From Bacteroidota bacterium (lineage in GTDB: Bacteria > Bacteroidota > Bacteroidia > Chitinophagales > Chitinophagaceae): 64,000 bases of DNA. The stretch is from contig JAGWWM010000004.1 in NCBI GenBank assembly GCA_018970395.1, positions 1 through 64,000 on the forward strand. The letters are read 5' to 3'. The notes below the pieces were generated by a model. That model saw only the letters and a list, made by a program, of their open reading frames with translations. It had not been told where the DNA came from and did not search any database. Every line of letters starts with the position of its first letter. The first letter of the stretch is position 1. The translations under genes were made by a program, and so were the position numbers. Below, piece after piece: positions 18,080 to 27,114 of this stretch.

Positions 18080-19516
18080 ATGAAATTTTCAATTCCTGAA
18101 TCAGACAAAACACAATTATTAGAGACTTTAAAAGATGCCAATACCCGATTTCAAAAGATATATCCGGGCGACAAACCTGATCGTCAACCAGTCCATACGG
18201 TATATGGTGGCGCCAATCTTTTCAAATCGGATACGACGGAAAAAATGGGTGCTATTGCATTAAAGAATCTGAAAACTTATGCACCCAACTTTGTAGTGCT
18301 TGCGAAAGCATTGCAATTTCCTGGGCATGAATACCTTCCTACACTTGAAAAGGATATTCACTTACTGGAAAATAAATTGAAACAGCTTTCCAAAGAAGAA
18401 CAACAGATTGAACCAGCCTGGCTGCCCTACACCATTTATAATAAAATCATTCATAAACTGGAGACAGAAGCCGTTGAAGATTTTCGGATTGATTTTGAAG
18501 ACGGTTTCGGCAATCGTCCTAACGATGAAGAAGATACCACTGCTGTCAATGCTGCAAAAGAACTGGCTGTTGGGATGCGCGAAAAAACCATCTCTCCTTT
18601 CATCGGCATTCGGATCAAACCATTTACAGAAGATTTAAAGGGAAGAGGGGTTCGCACCCTTGATATTTTTCTGACGACACTGCTGGAAGAAACAGGCGGA
18701 AAGCTGCCCGACAATTTTGTCGTGATGCTACCGAAAGTTACCATTCCCGAACAGGTCATCACCTTGATTCGTATGTTCGAGATTATTGAAAAGAAACATC
18801 AGCTTGCACCCGGCACACTGAAAATGGAAACCATGGTAGAAGCGACGCAAATCATCATGGATGAGGAAGGAAGAAATCCACTTATGCGCATCATCCGTGC
18901 TAGTGAAGGACGTTGTATCGCTGCTCATTTCGGCACATATGACTATACAGCTTCTTGCAGTATAACAGCCAGATATCAAACGATGGCACACTCGGTTTGC
19001 GATTTCGCCCATCACATGACAAAAGTGGCTCTCGCACATACCGGCATTTTTCTGAGTGACGGTGCCACCAATGTAATGCCCATTGGTCCACATAGAGGCG
19101 ACCATCTCAGCTTTGAACAACTTAATGAAAATCGTGAAGCCGTACATAATGCCTGGAGAATCGGTTATGGCCATACGATGCATTCGCTCATTAATGGTTT
19201 ATATCAGGGATGGGATCTCAATCCGGCTCAATTGCCGATGCGCTATGCCGCAACTTATCATTTCTTTTTAAGCAGTTATGAGGATGCCGTTCACCGACTG
19301 AAAACATTCGTGGAACGTGCAGCCATCTCTACGCTTACGGGAGATATTTTTGATGATGCGGCAACCGGACAAGGACTGCTCAATTTCTTTTTAAAAGCAA
19401 TGAACTGTGGCGCCATTACTGAGCAGGAAGCACTGGCAACAGGTTTAACCATCGAAGAGATAAGAAGTCGCTCGTTCTATAAAATTTTAGAAGGAAGAAG
19501 AAGCAAAAGTCATTGA
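18080..19516 (+). CDS. HpcH/HpaI aldolase / citrate-lyase-like protein associated with urate catabolism (DUF6986-like)
   Basis: 478 aa; FRIDFEDGFGNRPNDEED, LKMETMVEATQIIMDEEG, HFGTYDYTASCSITARYQ, consistent with CitE/HpcH metal and substrate motifs. Confidence 0.7.
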   Translation: MKFSIPESDKTQLLETLKDANTRFQKIYPGDKPDRQPVHTVYGGANLFKSDTTEKMGAIALKNLKTYAPNFVVLAKALQFPGHEYLPTLEKDIHLLENKLKQLSKEEQQIEPAWLPYTIYNKIIHKLETEAVEDFRIDFEDGFGNRPNDEEDTTAVNAAKELAVGMREKTISPFIGIRIKPFTEDLKGRGVRTLDIFLTTLLEETGGKLPDNFVVMLPKVTIPEQVITLIRMFEIIEKKHQLAPGTLKMETMVEATQIIMDEEGRNPLMRIIRASEGRCIAAHFGTYDYTASCSITARYQTMAHSVCDFAHHMTKVALAHTGIFLSDGATNVMPIGPHRGDHLSFEQLNENREAVHNAWRIGYGHTMHSLINGLYQGWDLNPAQLPMRYAATYHFFLSSYEDAVHRLKTFVERAAISTLTGDIFDDAATGQGLLNFFLKAMNCGAITEQEALATGLTIEEIRSRSFYKILEGRRSKSH

Positions 19517-19519
19517 CAC

Positions 19520-20938
19520 ATGGTAAAATTTATTTTAAACAATAAAGAGGTCTCTACGGATCTTCCTAAAGGAACCTTATTGCTCGACTTTATCCGCTAT
19601 CATCAGCATTTATCGGGCACCAAGATTGGTTGTCGTGAGGGCGATTGCGGCGCCTGTACTGTTCTGATAGGTGAAAAGAAGAATGAAAAGATGAAATACC
19701 ATAGTGTTACATCCTGCCTGATGGCAATTGGGAATGTACACGGGAAACATATTGTTACCGTTGAGGGTGTCAACACAGCAGGATTGAATTTTGTACAGCA
19801 GGCATTTACAGATGAGGGTGCCTCGCAGTGCGGCTTTTGCACCCCCGGATTTATGGTATCCCTCGCCGGATTTTCATTGCAAGTGGAAACGCCAACCTAC
19901 GAAAAAGGAATCGAAGCAGTGAATGGAAATATTTGCCGCTGCACCGGATATAAATCGATTGAGCGCTCTATCCAAAAAATTGCTGACAAGCTAAGTGAGC
20001 GAGCAAATGAAAATGCAGTTGATTTCGCGGTGAACAACCATTTCTTGCCGGACTATTTCAAATCTATTCCCGAGCGCATGGAAGCACTTCAGGAATCAAT
20101 CTCAAAAGAAACCGAACAAGAATTAAAACTGGCAAAATTTATGGGTGGTGGGACTGATTTGTATGTGCAACAGCATGATGCCATGACAGAAGCTGAGATT
20201 CATTTTTTGGCTACCCGAAATCAATTACAACAGATTACACTCAATGGCAATACTTGTGAAATGGGAGGTGCCGTGACAGTAACCGAAATGGCGAACGCCG
20301 CATTCATTCAGGAAGCCATTCCTTCCCTGCCTGCCATCATCAAACTCATTTCATCAACACCCATCCGCAACATGGCTACAATAGCAGGCAATTTGGTGAA
20401 TGCCTCTCCAATCGGCGATTTTAATATTCTTTTTTTAGCACTGAATGCACAATTGTTATTAACTGATGAGCATCAGGAAAGAAAAGTAGCGCTGCGCAAT
20501 TTTTACAAAGGCTACAAAATCATGGATAAAGGAACTAATGAGTATGTGAAACAAATTTCTTTTCAGCTTCCCGACTCCGACACGCATGTCAATTTTGAAA
20601 AAGTGTGCAAACGTACCCATCTTGATATTGCCAGTGTCAACTCAGCTATTTCCATAAAAATAAATGAAGATCAAATTACAGAAGCCGGTTTGGCAGTGGG
20701 TGGTGTCGCCCCCATTCCACTTTTTCTCACAAAGACCAGCGAATGGCTGAAAGGGAAGCCCCTGAATCATGAATCAGTAATTGAAGCATGCGCCCTTGCT
20801 CAGACAGAAGTAACACCTATTACTGATGTACGCGGATCAATTGCCTATAAACGATTACTGATGGAGCAATTAATCAAAGCGCATTTTATCCGCCTGTTTC
20901 CTGAATTCATTCAACCCGACAAATTCTTATCTGCATGA
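19520..20938 (+). CDS. xdhA: xanthine dehydrogenase [2Fe-2S]+FAD subunit
   Basis: 472 aa; GCREGDCGACTVLIG, SQCGFCTPGFMVSL, NGNICRCTGYKSIE, then an FAD domain FMGGGTDLYVQQH. Confidence 0.93.
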   Translation: MVKFILNNKEVSTDLPKGTLLLDFIRYHQHLSGTKIGCREGDCGACTVLIGEKKNEKMKYHSVTSCLMAIGNVHGKHIVTVEGVNTAGLNFVQQAFTDEGASQCGFCTPGFMVSLAGFSLQVETPTYEKGIEAVNGNICRCTGYKSIERSIQKIADKLSERANENAVDFAVNNHFLPDYFKSIPERMEALQESISKETEQELKLAKFMGGGTDLYVQQHDAMTEAEIHFLATRNQLQQITLNGNTCEMGGAVTVTEMANAAFIQEAIPSLPAIIKLISSTPIRNMATIAGNLVNASPIGDFNILFLALNAQLLLTDEHQERKVALRNFYKGYKIMDKGTNEYVKQISFQLPDSDTHVNFEKVCKRTHLDIASVNSAISIKINEDQITEAGLAVGGVAPIPLFLTKTSEWLKGKPLNHESVIEACALAQTEVTPITDVRGSIAYKRLLMEQLIKAHFIRLFPEFIQPDKFLSA

Positions 20939-23205
20939 AGAATATAGATTCCTATACTCATACACGCGGCGAGTCTGTGTATTTAGATGATATTCCATTG
21001 CTGGCAGGCACTTTATTTGCGTGTTGTTTTGATTCACCTGTTGCCAACGGTATCATTGAAAATCTGGACTTGAGTGAAGCGGAGCAAAGCGAAGGCGTCG
21101 TAAAAATCCTGACTCATCAAGACATTACAGGAGAAAATCAGATCGGGGGTATCATTCCGGATGAGCCATTATTTGCAGAGCATCATGTTCACTTCTGCGG
21201 CATGCCGATTGCACTTGTCATTGCAGAGAGCGACCATCTGGCCAAAAAAGCCGTTAAAAAAATTAAAGCCACTATCAAAGCATTACCGGCAATCACCGAT
21301 CCGCGCGAAGCTTTTGCAAGAGGGGAACTCACTTTACCTCCCCGCAGTTTTGTACTTGGCAATACAGCATCTGCCTGGAAAGATTGTACGCATATATTTG
21401 AAGGAAGAGCAGACACCAACGGGCAGGAACATTTGTATATAGAAACACAAGGCGCTTATGCCATCCCTGCTGAAAATGGTGCTTTGCGGATTTATTCATC
21501 TACACAGGGTCCCACTGCTGTACAACGAACAGTAAGCAGGGTTACCGGATTACCGATGCATAAAGTAGAGATTGATGTAACGCGTTTAGGCGGGGGATTT
21601 GGCGGCAAAGAAGATCAGGCGAATACCTGGGCTGCACTTTGCGCATTGGCAACGCATCATCTCAAACGTCCTGTTAAATATTCCTTACATCGTATGGAGG
21701 ACATGCGAATGACAGGAAAGAGAAATCCTTATTCCTCTGATTTTAAGATTGGACTGGATAAAGATTTAAAAATAATTGCTTACGAAGCCACTTTCTACCA
21801 AAACTCCGGTGCTGCTGCCGATCTTTCACCGGCGATACTGGAAAGAACACTTTTTCATTGCAACAACACCTACTTCATTCCGAATGTAAAAGCAACCGCC
21901 ATCAGTTGTAAAACGAATCTTCCTCCCAATACTGCCTTTCGAGGATTTGGTGGCCCACAGGGAATGTTTGTAATCGAAGCGTCTATCGTACATGCCGCTG
22001 AACAATTAGGAATTGCTCCTGCTGTCATTCAGCAAAAAAACCTGATGCAAACAGGTGATGAATTTCCTTATGGACAAAAAGTAGTAAGTGAAGCCAATGA
22101 ATGCTGGGAAAAAGCAATGCATTTATACCAAAATGAATCCTTGCTCAACGACATAGACGTTTTTAATAAAAGCAATACGTGGTCTAAGAAAGGTTTGGCG
22201 ATGATGCCCATTTGTTTTGGCATTTCCTTCACCAATACTTTAATGAATCAGGCTCGAGCGCTGGTTCATATTTACACAGATGGTTCGGTAGCAATCAGCA
22301 CCGGTGCTATTGAAATGGGGCAAGGTGTGAATACAAAAATTGCTCAGGTAGCAGCACAGATTTTTTCCATTCCAATTGGGCAGGTCAAGCTGAACACTAC
22401 CAACACCTACCGTATTGCCAATACCTCTCCTTCCGCTGCAAGTGCAACCGCAGATTTAAATGGGAAAGCCACGCAGATTGCGTGCAATACTTTGTTGGAC
22501 AGATTGAAAAATGTAGCCGCTGAATTGCTTCATACAGTCGCAGATGAAATAGAACTGAAAGAAGAATCCATTTATATAAAGTGGCAAAAAACTGATTTAA
22601 CCTGGAAGCAGTTAGTGCTTAGCGCTTATAACAAAAGAATCAGTTTATCGGAGCATGCCCATTATGCAACGCCCGAAATACATTTTGATAAAACAAAAGA
22701 AAAGGGACATCCATTTGCCTATCATGTATTTGGAACAGCGATTACAACGGTTACCCTCGATTGCTTACGCGGGACTTATGAAGTGGATGCTGTTCGTATT
22801 GTGCATGATGCTGGCAGCAGTATGAATGAGCTGATAGATCGTGGTCAAATTGAAGGCGGACTGGTACAGGGAATTGGCTGGATGACATTGGAAGAAATTG
22901 TTTATGATAAAGACGGCAAGCTTCGATCCAATGCGCTTTCCACTTATAAGGTGCCCGATATTTATGCTGTACCTAAAGAAATAAGCATTGATTTTCTGCA
23001 TACAGAAAAAAACAATCTCGCCATCTTTCGTTCCAAAGCGGTGGGTGAACCTCCTTTAATGTACGGTATCGGTACTTATTTTGCCATTCGTGATGCTATC
23101 AGGCAATTTAATCCAAAGAGCAATCCGGCATTTGATGCGCCCTTCACACCGGAGAAAGTTTTACTCGCATTATATCCGGATCGTGCCGCTGAATTGAAAA
23201 ATTAA
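20935..23205 (+). CDS. xdhB: xanthine dehydrogenase molybdopterin-binding subunit
   Basis: 756 aa; VTRLGGGFGGKEDQ, NTAFRGFGGPQGMFVIE, IEMGQGVNTKIAQVAAQ, FRSKAVGEPPLMYG. Confidence 0.95.
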   Translation: MKNIDSYTHTRGESVYLDDIPLLAGTLFACCFDSPVANGIIENLDLSEAEQSEGVVKILTHQDITGENQIGGIIPDEPLFAEHHVHFCGMPIALVIAESDHLAKKAVKKIKATIKALPAITDPREAFARGELTLPPRSFVLGNTASAWKDCTHIFEGRADTNGQEHLYIETQGAYAIPAENGALRIYSSTQGPTAVQRTVSRVTGLPMHKVEIDVTRLGGGFGGKEDQANTWAALCALATHHLKRPVKYSLHRMEDMRMTGKRNPYSSDFKIGLDKDLKIIAYEATFYQNSGAAADLSPAILERTLFHCNNTYFIPNVKATAISCKTNLPPNTAFRGFGGPQGMFVIEASIVHAAEQLGIAPAVIQQKNLMQTGDEFPYGQKVVSEANECWEKAMHLYQNESLLNDIDVFNKSNTWSKKGLAMMPICFGISFTNTLMNQARALVHIYTDGSVAISTGAIEMGQGVNTKIAQVAAQIFSIPIGQVKLNTTNTYRIANTSPSAASATADLNGKATQIACNTLLDRLKNVAAELLHTVADEIELKEESIYIKWQKTDLTWKQLVLSAYNKRISLSEHAHYATPEIHFDKTKEKGHPFAYHVFGTAITTVTLDCLRGTYEVDAVRIVHDAGSSMNELIDRGQIEGGLVQGIGWMTLEEIVYDKDGKLRSNALSTYKVPDIYAVPKEISIDFLHTEKNNLAIFRSKAVGEPPLMYGIGTYFAIRDAIRQFNPKSNPAFDAPFTPEKVLLALYPDRAAELKN

Positions 23206-23209
23206 TTTT

Positions 23210-24175
23210 GTGCAAAAGCAATTCGCATTATGGAGTTTTGTACAGGAAAAATTACTATCGGAAATTCCTGTTGCTTTGCTCTACGTTCTGGAAAGTAAAG
23301 GAAGCAGTCCGGGACGACAAGGCTTTGGCATGGCAATAACGGCAACCGGTGAGATGATTGGTTCTATTGGCGGGGGAATGATGGAACACAAAATGGTAGA
23401 GCTGGCTAAGACATTGTTGCATGCCAAGCAACCCGAAAGCATTTATCAAAAACAGATACATAATAAATCTGCCGCTAAAAATCAGAGCGGCATGATTTGT
23501 AGTGGAGAGCAGTCTGTTTTCTTGCAAGTTATTCCATCCTCATCCCTATTAGACATCAACAGATTAGTAGCCGCTCTTACCAATCAGCAGAATGGAACGT
23601 TAGAGATAACGAATTCAGGAATTTCTTTTCATGAATCATTGCCGGAGAGTGATTTTTATTTTCAATTTAAAGACGAAAGAGATTTTTTATATCGAGAGAA
23701 AACAGGTTACCGACAACAGCTTTACGTAGTGGGGGGTGGACATTGCGCTCTTGCATTTTCCAAACTCATGCGCGATCTTGATTTCAAAATCTATTTGATT
23801 GAAGAGCGTCCGAATTTAAACACCTTACTAAAAAATGAATATGCGCATGAAATTATTTTAGTAAATAATTATAGTGAAATCGGAGATCACATTCCTGACG
23901 GGAAAAACCATTACGTAGTCATCATGACTTTTGGTTATCGTACAGATGCTATTGCCATTCGCAGCTTACAGTATAAGAAACTGGCTTATCTGGGCATGCT
24001 GGGAAGCAGAAATAAAATCGATACTTTATTTAATGAGATGGAAGCAGATAATCTATTATCTAATTTCACCACTCCGGTACACGCTCCCATTGGCCTATCC
24101 ATCAACAGCCGAACACCGGAAGAGATAGCAGTAAGTATTGCGGGGCAGATTATTCAAGTGAAGAATAACAGATAG
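23210..24175 (+). CDS. xdhC: XdhC-family Mo-cofactor maturation/insertion protein (GTG start)
   Basis: 321 aa; GSSPGRQGFGMAITATGEMIGSIGGGMMEHKMV, LYVVGGGHCALAFSKL, YLGMLGSRNKI, PIGLSINSRTPEEIAVSIAGQII. Confidence 0.9.
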   Translation: MQKQFALWSFVQEKLLSEIPVALLYVLESKGSSPGRQGFGMAITATGEMIGSIGGGMMEHKMVELAKTLLHAKQPESIYQKQIHNKSAAKNQSGMICSGEQSVFLQVIPSSSLLDINRLVAALTNQQNGTLEITNSGISFHESLPESDFYFQFKDERDFLYREKTGYRQQLYVVGGGHCALAFSKLMRDLDFKIYLIEERPNLNTLLKNEYAHEIILVNNYSEIGDHIPDGKNHYVVIMTFGYRTDAIAIRSLQYKKLAYLGMLGSRNKIDTLFNEMEADNLLSNFTTPVHAPIGLSINSRTPEEIAVSIAGQIIQVKNNR

Positions 24176-24182
24176 GAAAGCA

Positions 24183-24287
24183 AGTTCTAGGTTCTAGGTT
24201 GTAGGTTGTAGGTTCTAGGTTCTAGGTTATTGGTTATTGGTTGTAATTACTAATTATTAATTATTAATTATTAATTATTAATCATTG
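24183..24287. repeat. uninterrupted 15-unit heptanucleotide array with drifting unit sequence
   Basis: AGTTCTA GGTTCTA GGTTGTA GGTTGTA GGTTCTA GGTTCTA GGTTATT GGTTATT GGTTGTA ATTACTA ATTATTA x4 ATCATTG, all in one 7-bp register. Confidence 0.9.
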
Positions 24288-24841
24288 ATCCCCCTTCTCA
24301 TCTGTACCATTTTCTTATACAGATGAAAGGGCTTATACACTCTCCAGTCAGCTAATTCAAATAAAGGCAGATAACGGTCAAGTTTTAATTTTTTATAATC
24401 ATGCTGCGTGGCTTCAGGCATATTCAGGATCACCGCCCAGCCTTCCTGTTCATGCAATTCTTCCGCCCACTCTTCATAATAATCACGTTCACTGCCATGA
24501 AAATTAAGTACATTTTCCGCAATGAAAATAAACTGAGTGATGCCGGCATTCATAAGAGGTGCAATAAACTCCATCTTCAAAGTCATGATATCATTTTCAA
24601 TCGCATCATTCCATTCACCAATCATTTCAACAATAGCATATTGCTCTGTGTAATCGGCCATCAGTACTTTTACATACAGGGTCTTGCTGCCAAACTCATC
24701 CCACTGCGGATGGATATAGTAGTTGTAGATGGTCTGGGAAAATTCAAATTCAGAATAAACCCTTCCGTAAAAGGGAGATTGCGCGTCTTCCTCACTGATA
24801 TAAATATGTCGCCAGTTGTAATAGGGTTCAATATCGTGCAT
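24278..24841 (-). CDS. conserved hypothetical protein, 187 aa, acidic/aromatic-rich
   Basis: Intact ORF immediately downstream of thrC on the same strand; no recognised motif. Confidence 0.7.
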   Translation of the reverse strand: MHDIEPYYNWRHIYISEEDAQSPFYGRVYSEFEFSQTIYNYYIHPQWDEFGSKTLYVKVLMADYTEQYAIVEMIGEWNDAIENDIMTLKMEFIAPLMNAGITQFIFIAENVLNFHGSERDYYEEWAEELHEQEGWAVILNMPEATQHDYKKLKLDRYLPLFELADWRVYKPFHLYKKMVQMRRGIND

Positions 24842-24850
24842 GAGAACTCG

Positions 24851-26179
24851 TTAACGTCTCAACAAATAATCACGCAAAGTTAGATAATCCGCTTCCCTTT
24901 TTTCAGCGGTTCCAGGCTGATCCATAATTTTTTGAATCGCCGGCGGTACGGGAACTTTTTCTCCGATCACCGGTTCAATCACATCATAAAATTTTACTGG
25001 ATGGGCTGTCTCCAGAAAAATTCCTTTTTTACCGGGATGATTGGTCAAGTAATTTTCCAATGCAAGATACCCAACTGCACCGTGCGGATCGGCAAGATAA
25101 TGATGGGTTTGGTAGAGCCGCAGCAAAGTGGATTGGGTGGCTTCATCACTGATACTCACGGAAGAAAACTTCGATGCCAGTGCGGGCAGACTTTGATGGA
25201 AGAGTTCAAGAATACGAATAAAATTACTGGGATCAGCCACATCCATCGCATTGGATATCGTGGGTATTGCTTTGGAGGGTTCATAGTTTCCGCTTTGCAT
25301 AAACCTTGGAATCACATCGTTGGCATTGCAGGCAGCAATGAAATGATCCACCGGCATTCCGCTTATATGCGCCAGTATGCCGGCACAAATATTGCCGAAA
25401 TTCCCACTAGGTACTGAAATTACCGGCGGTTGATTTTTATCCTTCCATTGACGATACGCCAACAAATAATAAAGTTGTTGGGGCAACCATCGGGCCACAT
25501 TGATGGAATTAGCGGAAGTCAGCAGACGTTGTTGGGTTAGCGTAGCATCTGCAAATGCCTGTTTCACCATTTGCTGACAATCATCAAAATTTCCATTGAC
25601 AGCAATGGCTTGAATATTATGGCCAAAGGTGGTGAGCTGCTGTTCCTGTACCTTACTCACTTTACCGGCAGGATAAAGGATCACCACTTCTACCCCATCC
25701 ACCTGATAAAATCCACTCGCCACCGCGCCACCGGTATCGCCGCTAGTGGCTACCAACACGGTGATATTCGAATGACGATTGTTGAAATTATTTTGAATGT
25801 AGGTACCCTGTTTTACAAAATAGCCCAAGCACCGACTCATGAATCGCGCTCCTACATCTTTAAATGCGAGGGTTGGACCATGAAACAATTCCAGAGTACT
25901 GATGCGATCTGTAACTGGCACAAGGGGTATAGGAAAATCAATCGTTTCTTCTACGATGCGACGAAAACTTTTTTGATCAATCTCTTCACCCACATAAGGC
26001 TCCATTACTTTTACTGCGAGATCCACGGGATCCCAATTATCAAGTTGGGTTATAAATTCCGAATCAAACTGAGGAATACATTCCGGAAAATAAAGTCCTT
26101 TATCGGGCGCCTGTCCTAATATGGTAGCGGTTTCAAAATTTACGGGTGGACTTTGCTTCTTTAAGCTATAGTATTGCAT
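24851..26179 (-). CDS. thrC: threonine synthase
   Basis: 442 aa; GPTLAFKDVGARFMSRCLGYF, VATSGDTGGAVASGF, SVPSGNFGNICAGILA. Confidence 0.93.
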   Translation of the reverse strand: MQYYSLKKQSPPVNFETATILGQAPDKGLYFPECIPQFDSEFITQLDNWDPVDLAVKVMEPYVGEEIDQKSFRRIVEETIDFPIPLVPVTDRISTLELFHGPTLAFKDVGARFMSRCLGYFVKQGTYIQNNFNNRHSNITVLVATSGDTGGAVASGFYQVDGVEVVILYPAGKVSKVQEQQLTTFGHNIQAIAVNGNFDDCQQMVKQAFADATLTQQRLLTSANSINVARWLPQQLYYLLAYRQWKDKNQPPVISVPSGNFGNICAGILAHISGMPVDHFIAACNANDVIPRFMQSGNYEPSKAIPTISNAMDVADPSNFIRILELFHQSLPALASKFSSVSISDEATQSTLLRLYQTHHYLADPHGAVGYLALENYLTNHPGKKGIFLETAHPVKFYDVIEPVIGEKVPVPPAIQKIMDQPGTAEKREADYLTLRDYLLRR

Positions 26180-26182
26180 ATA

Positions 26183-27112
26183 CTAAGATTCTGTACAGGT
26201 AACGCCTTGCTGACTCAACTTGCTGACATAAGATTTATATTCAATCCCCAGCTGAATAAAAACTTCTTTCATCGCTCCTTCAACTTCGATGGCTGTATTT
26301 TTTTCTTTGCAAAGCATGAATAAGGATGGACCACTTCCAGAGATGCCGCCTCCCAATGCGCCGGCTTCTTTGCTTTTTTGTTTGACGGCTTCAAATCCGG
26401 GTATGAGCATGCTTCTTACCGGCTCTACAATCACGTCTTCCAGACTTCTGCTGATGAGATCATAATTGCCTTGCTCCAGTCCGGCAACCAGTCCTGCAAT
26501 ATTTCCCCATTGACGAATAGCATCTTTGAGTTGCACTTCCTTGCGAAGAATCTGACGTGCATCGCTGGTCTTCACTTCAATCTGCGGATGTACTACTGCC
26601 ACATACATTTCCGGTGCATTTAGTCGAACGATATCTAACGGATGAATAGAGCGCACCAATGTTACGCCACCCATGATGCAGGGCGTAATATTATCTGCGT
26701 GCTTCACGCCGCATGCGAGCTTCTCTCCAAACATGGCAAACTGAATCAATTCATCTTTACTGAATTTATGATTCAGCAAATGATTCGCCGCTACCGCTGC
26801 TCCTGCCGCACTGGCAGCGCTTGATCCTAATCCACTGCCTGGCTTAATACTTTTTTGAATCATTACTTCAAAACCAAATGCATTCCCCTCATGTTGCATA
26901 ATTTCTTTAAATACTACTCCGGCAACATTTTTCTCCGGTTCTGTCGGCAAGCCATAATCATCCAGATTCTGAATGATGATGGTTGGCTCATCTATCAAGC
27001 GCACATGCATGATATCATTGGGAGATTCTAACGCAAATCCCAGGATATCAAAACCACAAACCATATTGGCAACCGTGGCCGGACAATGAACTTTTATAAA
27101 TGCGTTGTTCAT
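26183..27112 (-). CDS. thrB: homoserine kinase (GHMP)
   Basis: 309 aa; KSIKPGSGLGSSAASAAGAAVAAN, GALGGGISGSGPSLFML. Confidence 0.93.
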   Translation of the reverse strand: MNNAFIKVHCPATVANMVCGFDILGFALESPNDIMHVRLIDEPTIIIQNLDDYGLPTEPEKNVAGVVFKEIMQHEGNAFGFEVMIQKSIKPGSGLGSSAASAAGAAVAANHLLNHKFSKDELIQFAMFGEKLACGVKHADNITPCIMGGVTLVRSIHPLDIVRLNAPEMYVAVVHPQIEVKTSDARQILRKEVQLKDAIRQWGNIAGLVAGLEQGNYDLISRSLEDVIVEPVRSMLIPGFEAVKQKSKEAGALGGGISGSGPSLFMLCKEKNTAIEVEGAMKEVFIQLGIEYKSYVSKLSQQGVTCTES

Positions 27113-27114
27113 AC

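Noticed and set aside
24183-24287. Tandem repeats as a possible CRISPR array
   Set aside because: 7-bp contiguous units without spacers and no cas genes in the window; this is a heptanucleotide tandem array.
25571-26119. 182-aa + ORF opposite thrC
   Set aside because: Antisense artefact; thrC is unambiguous on the other strand.
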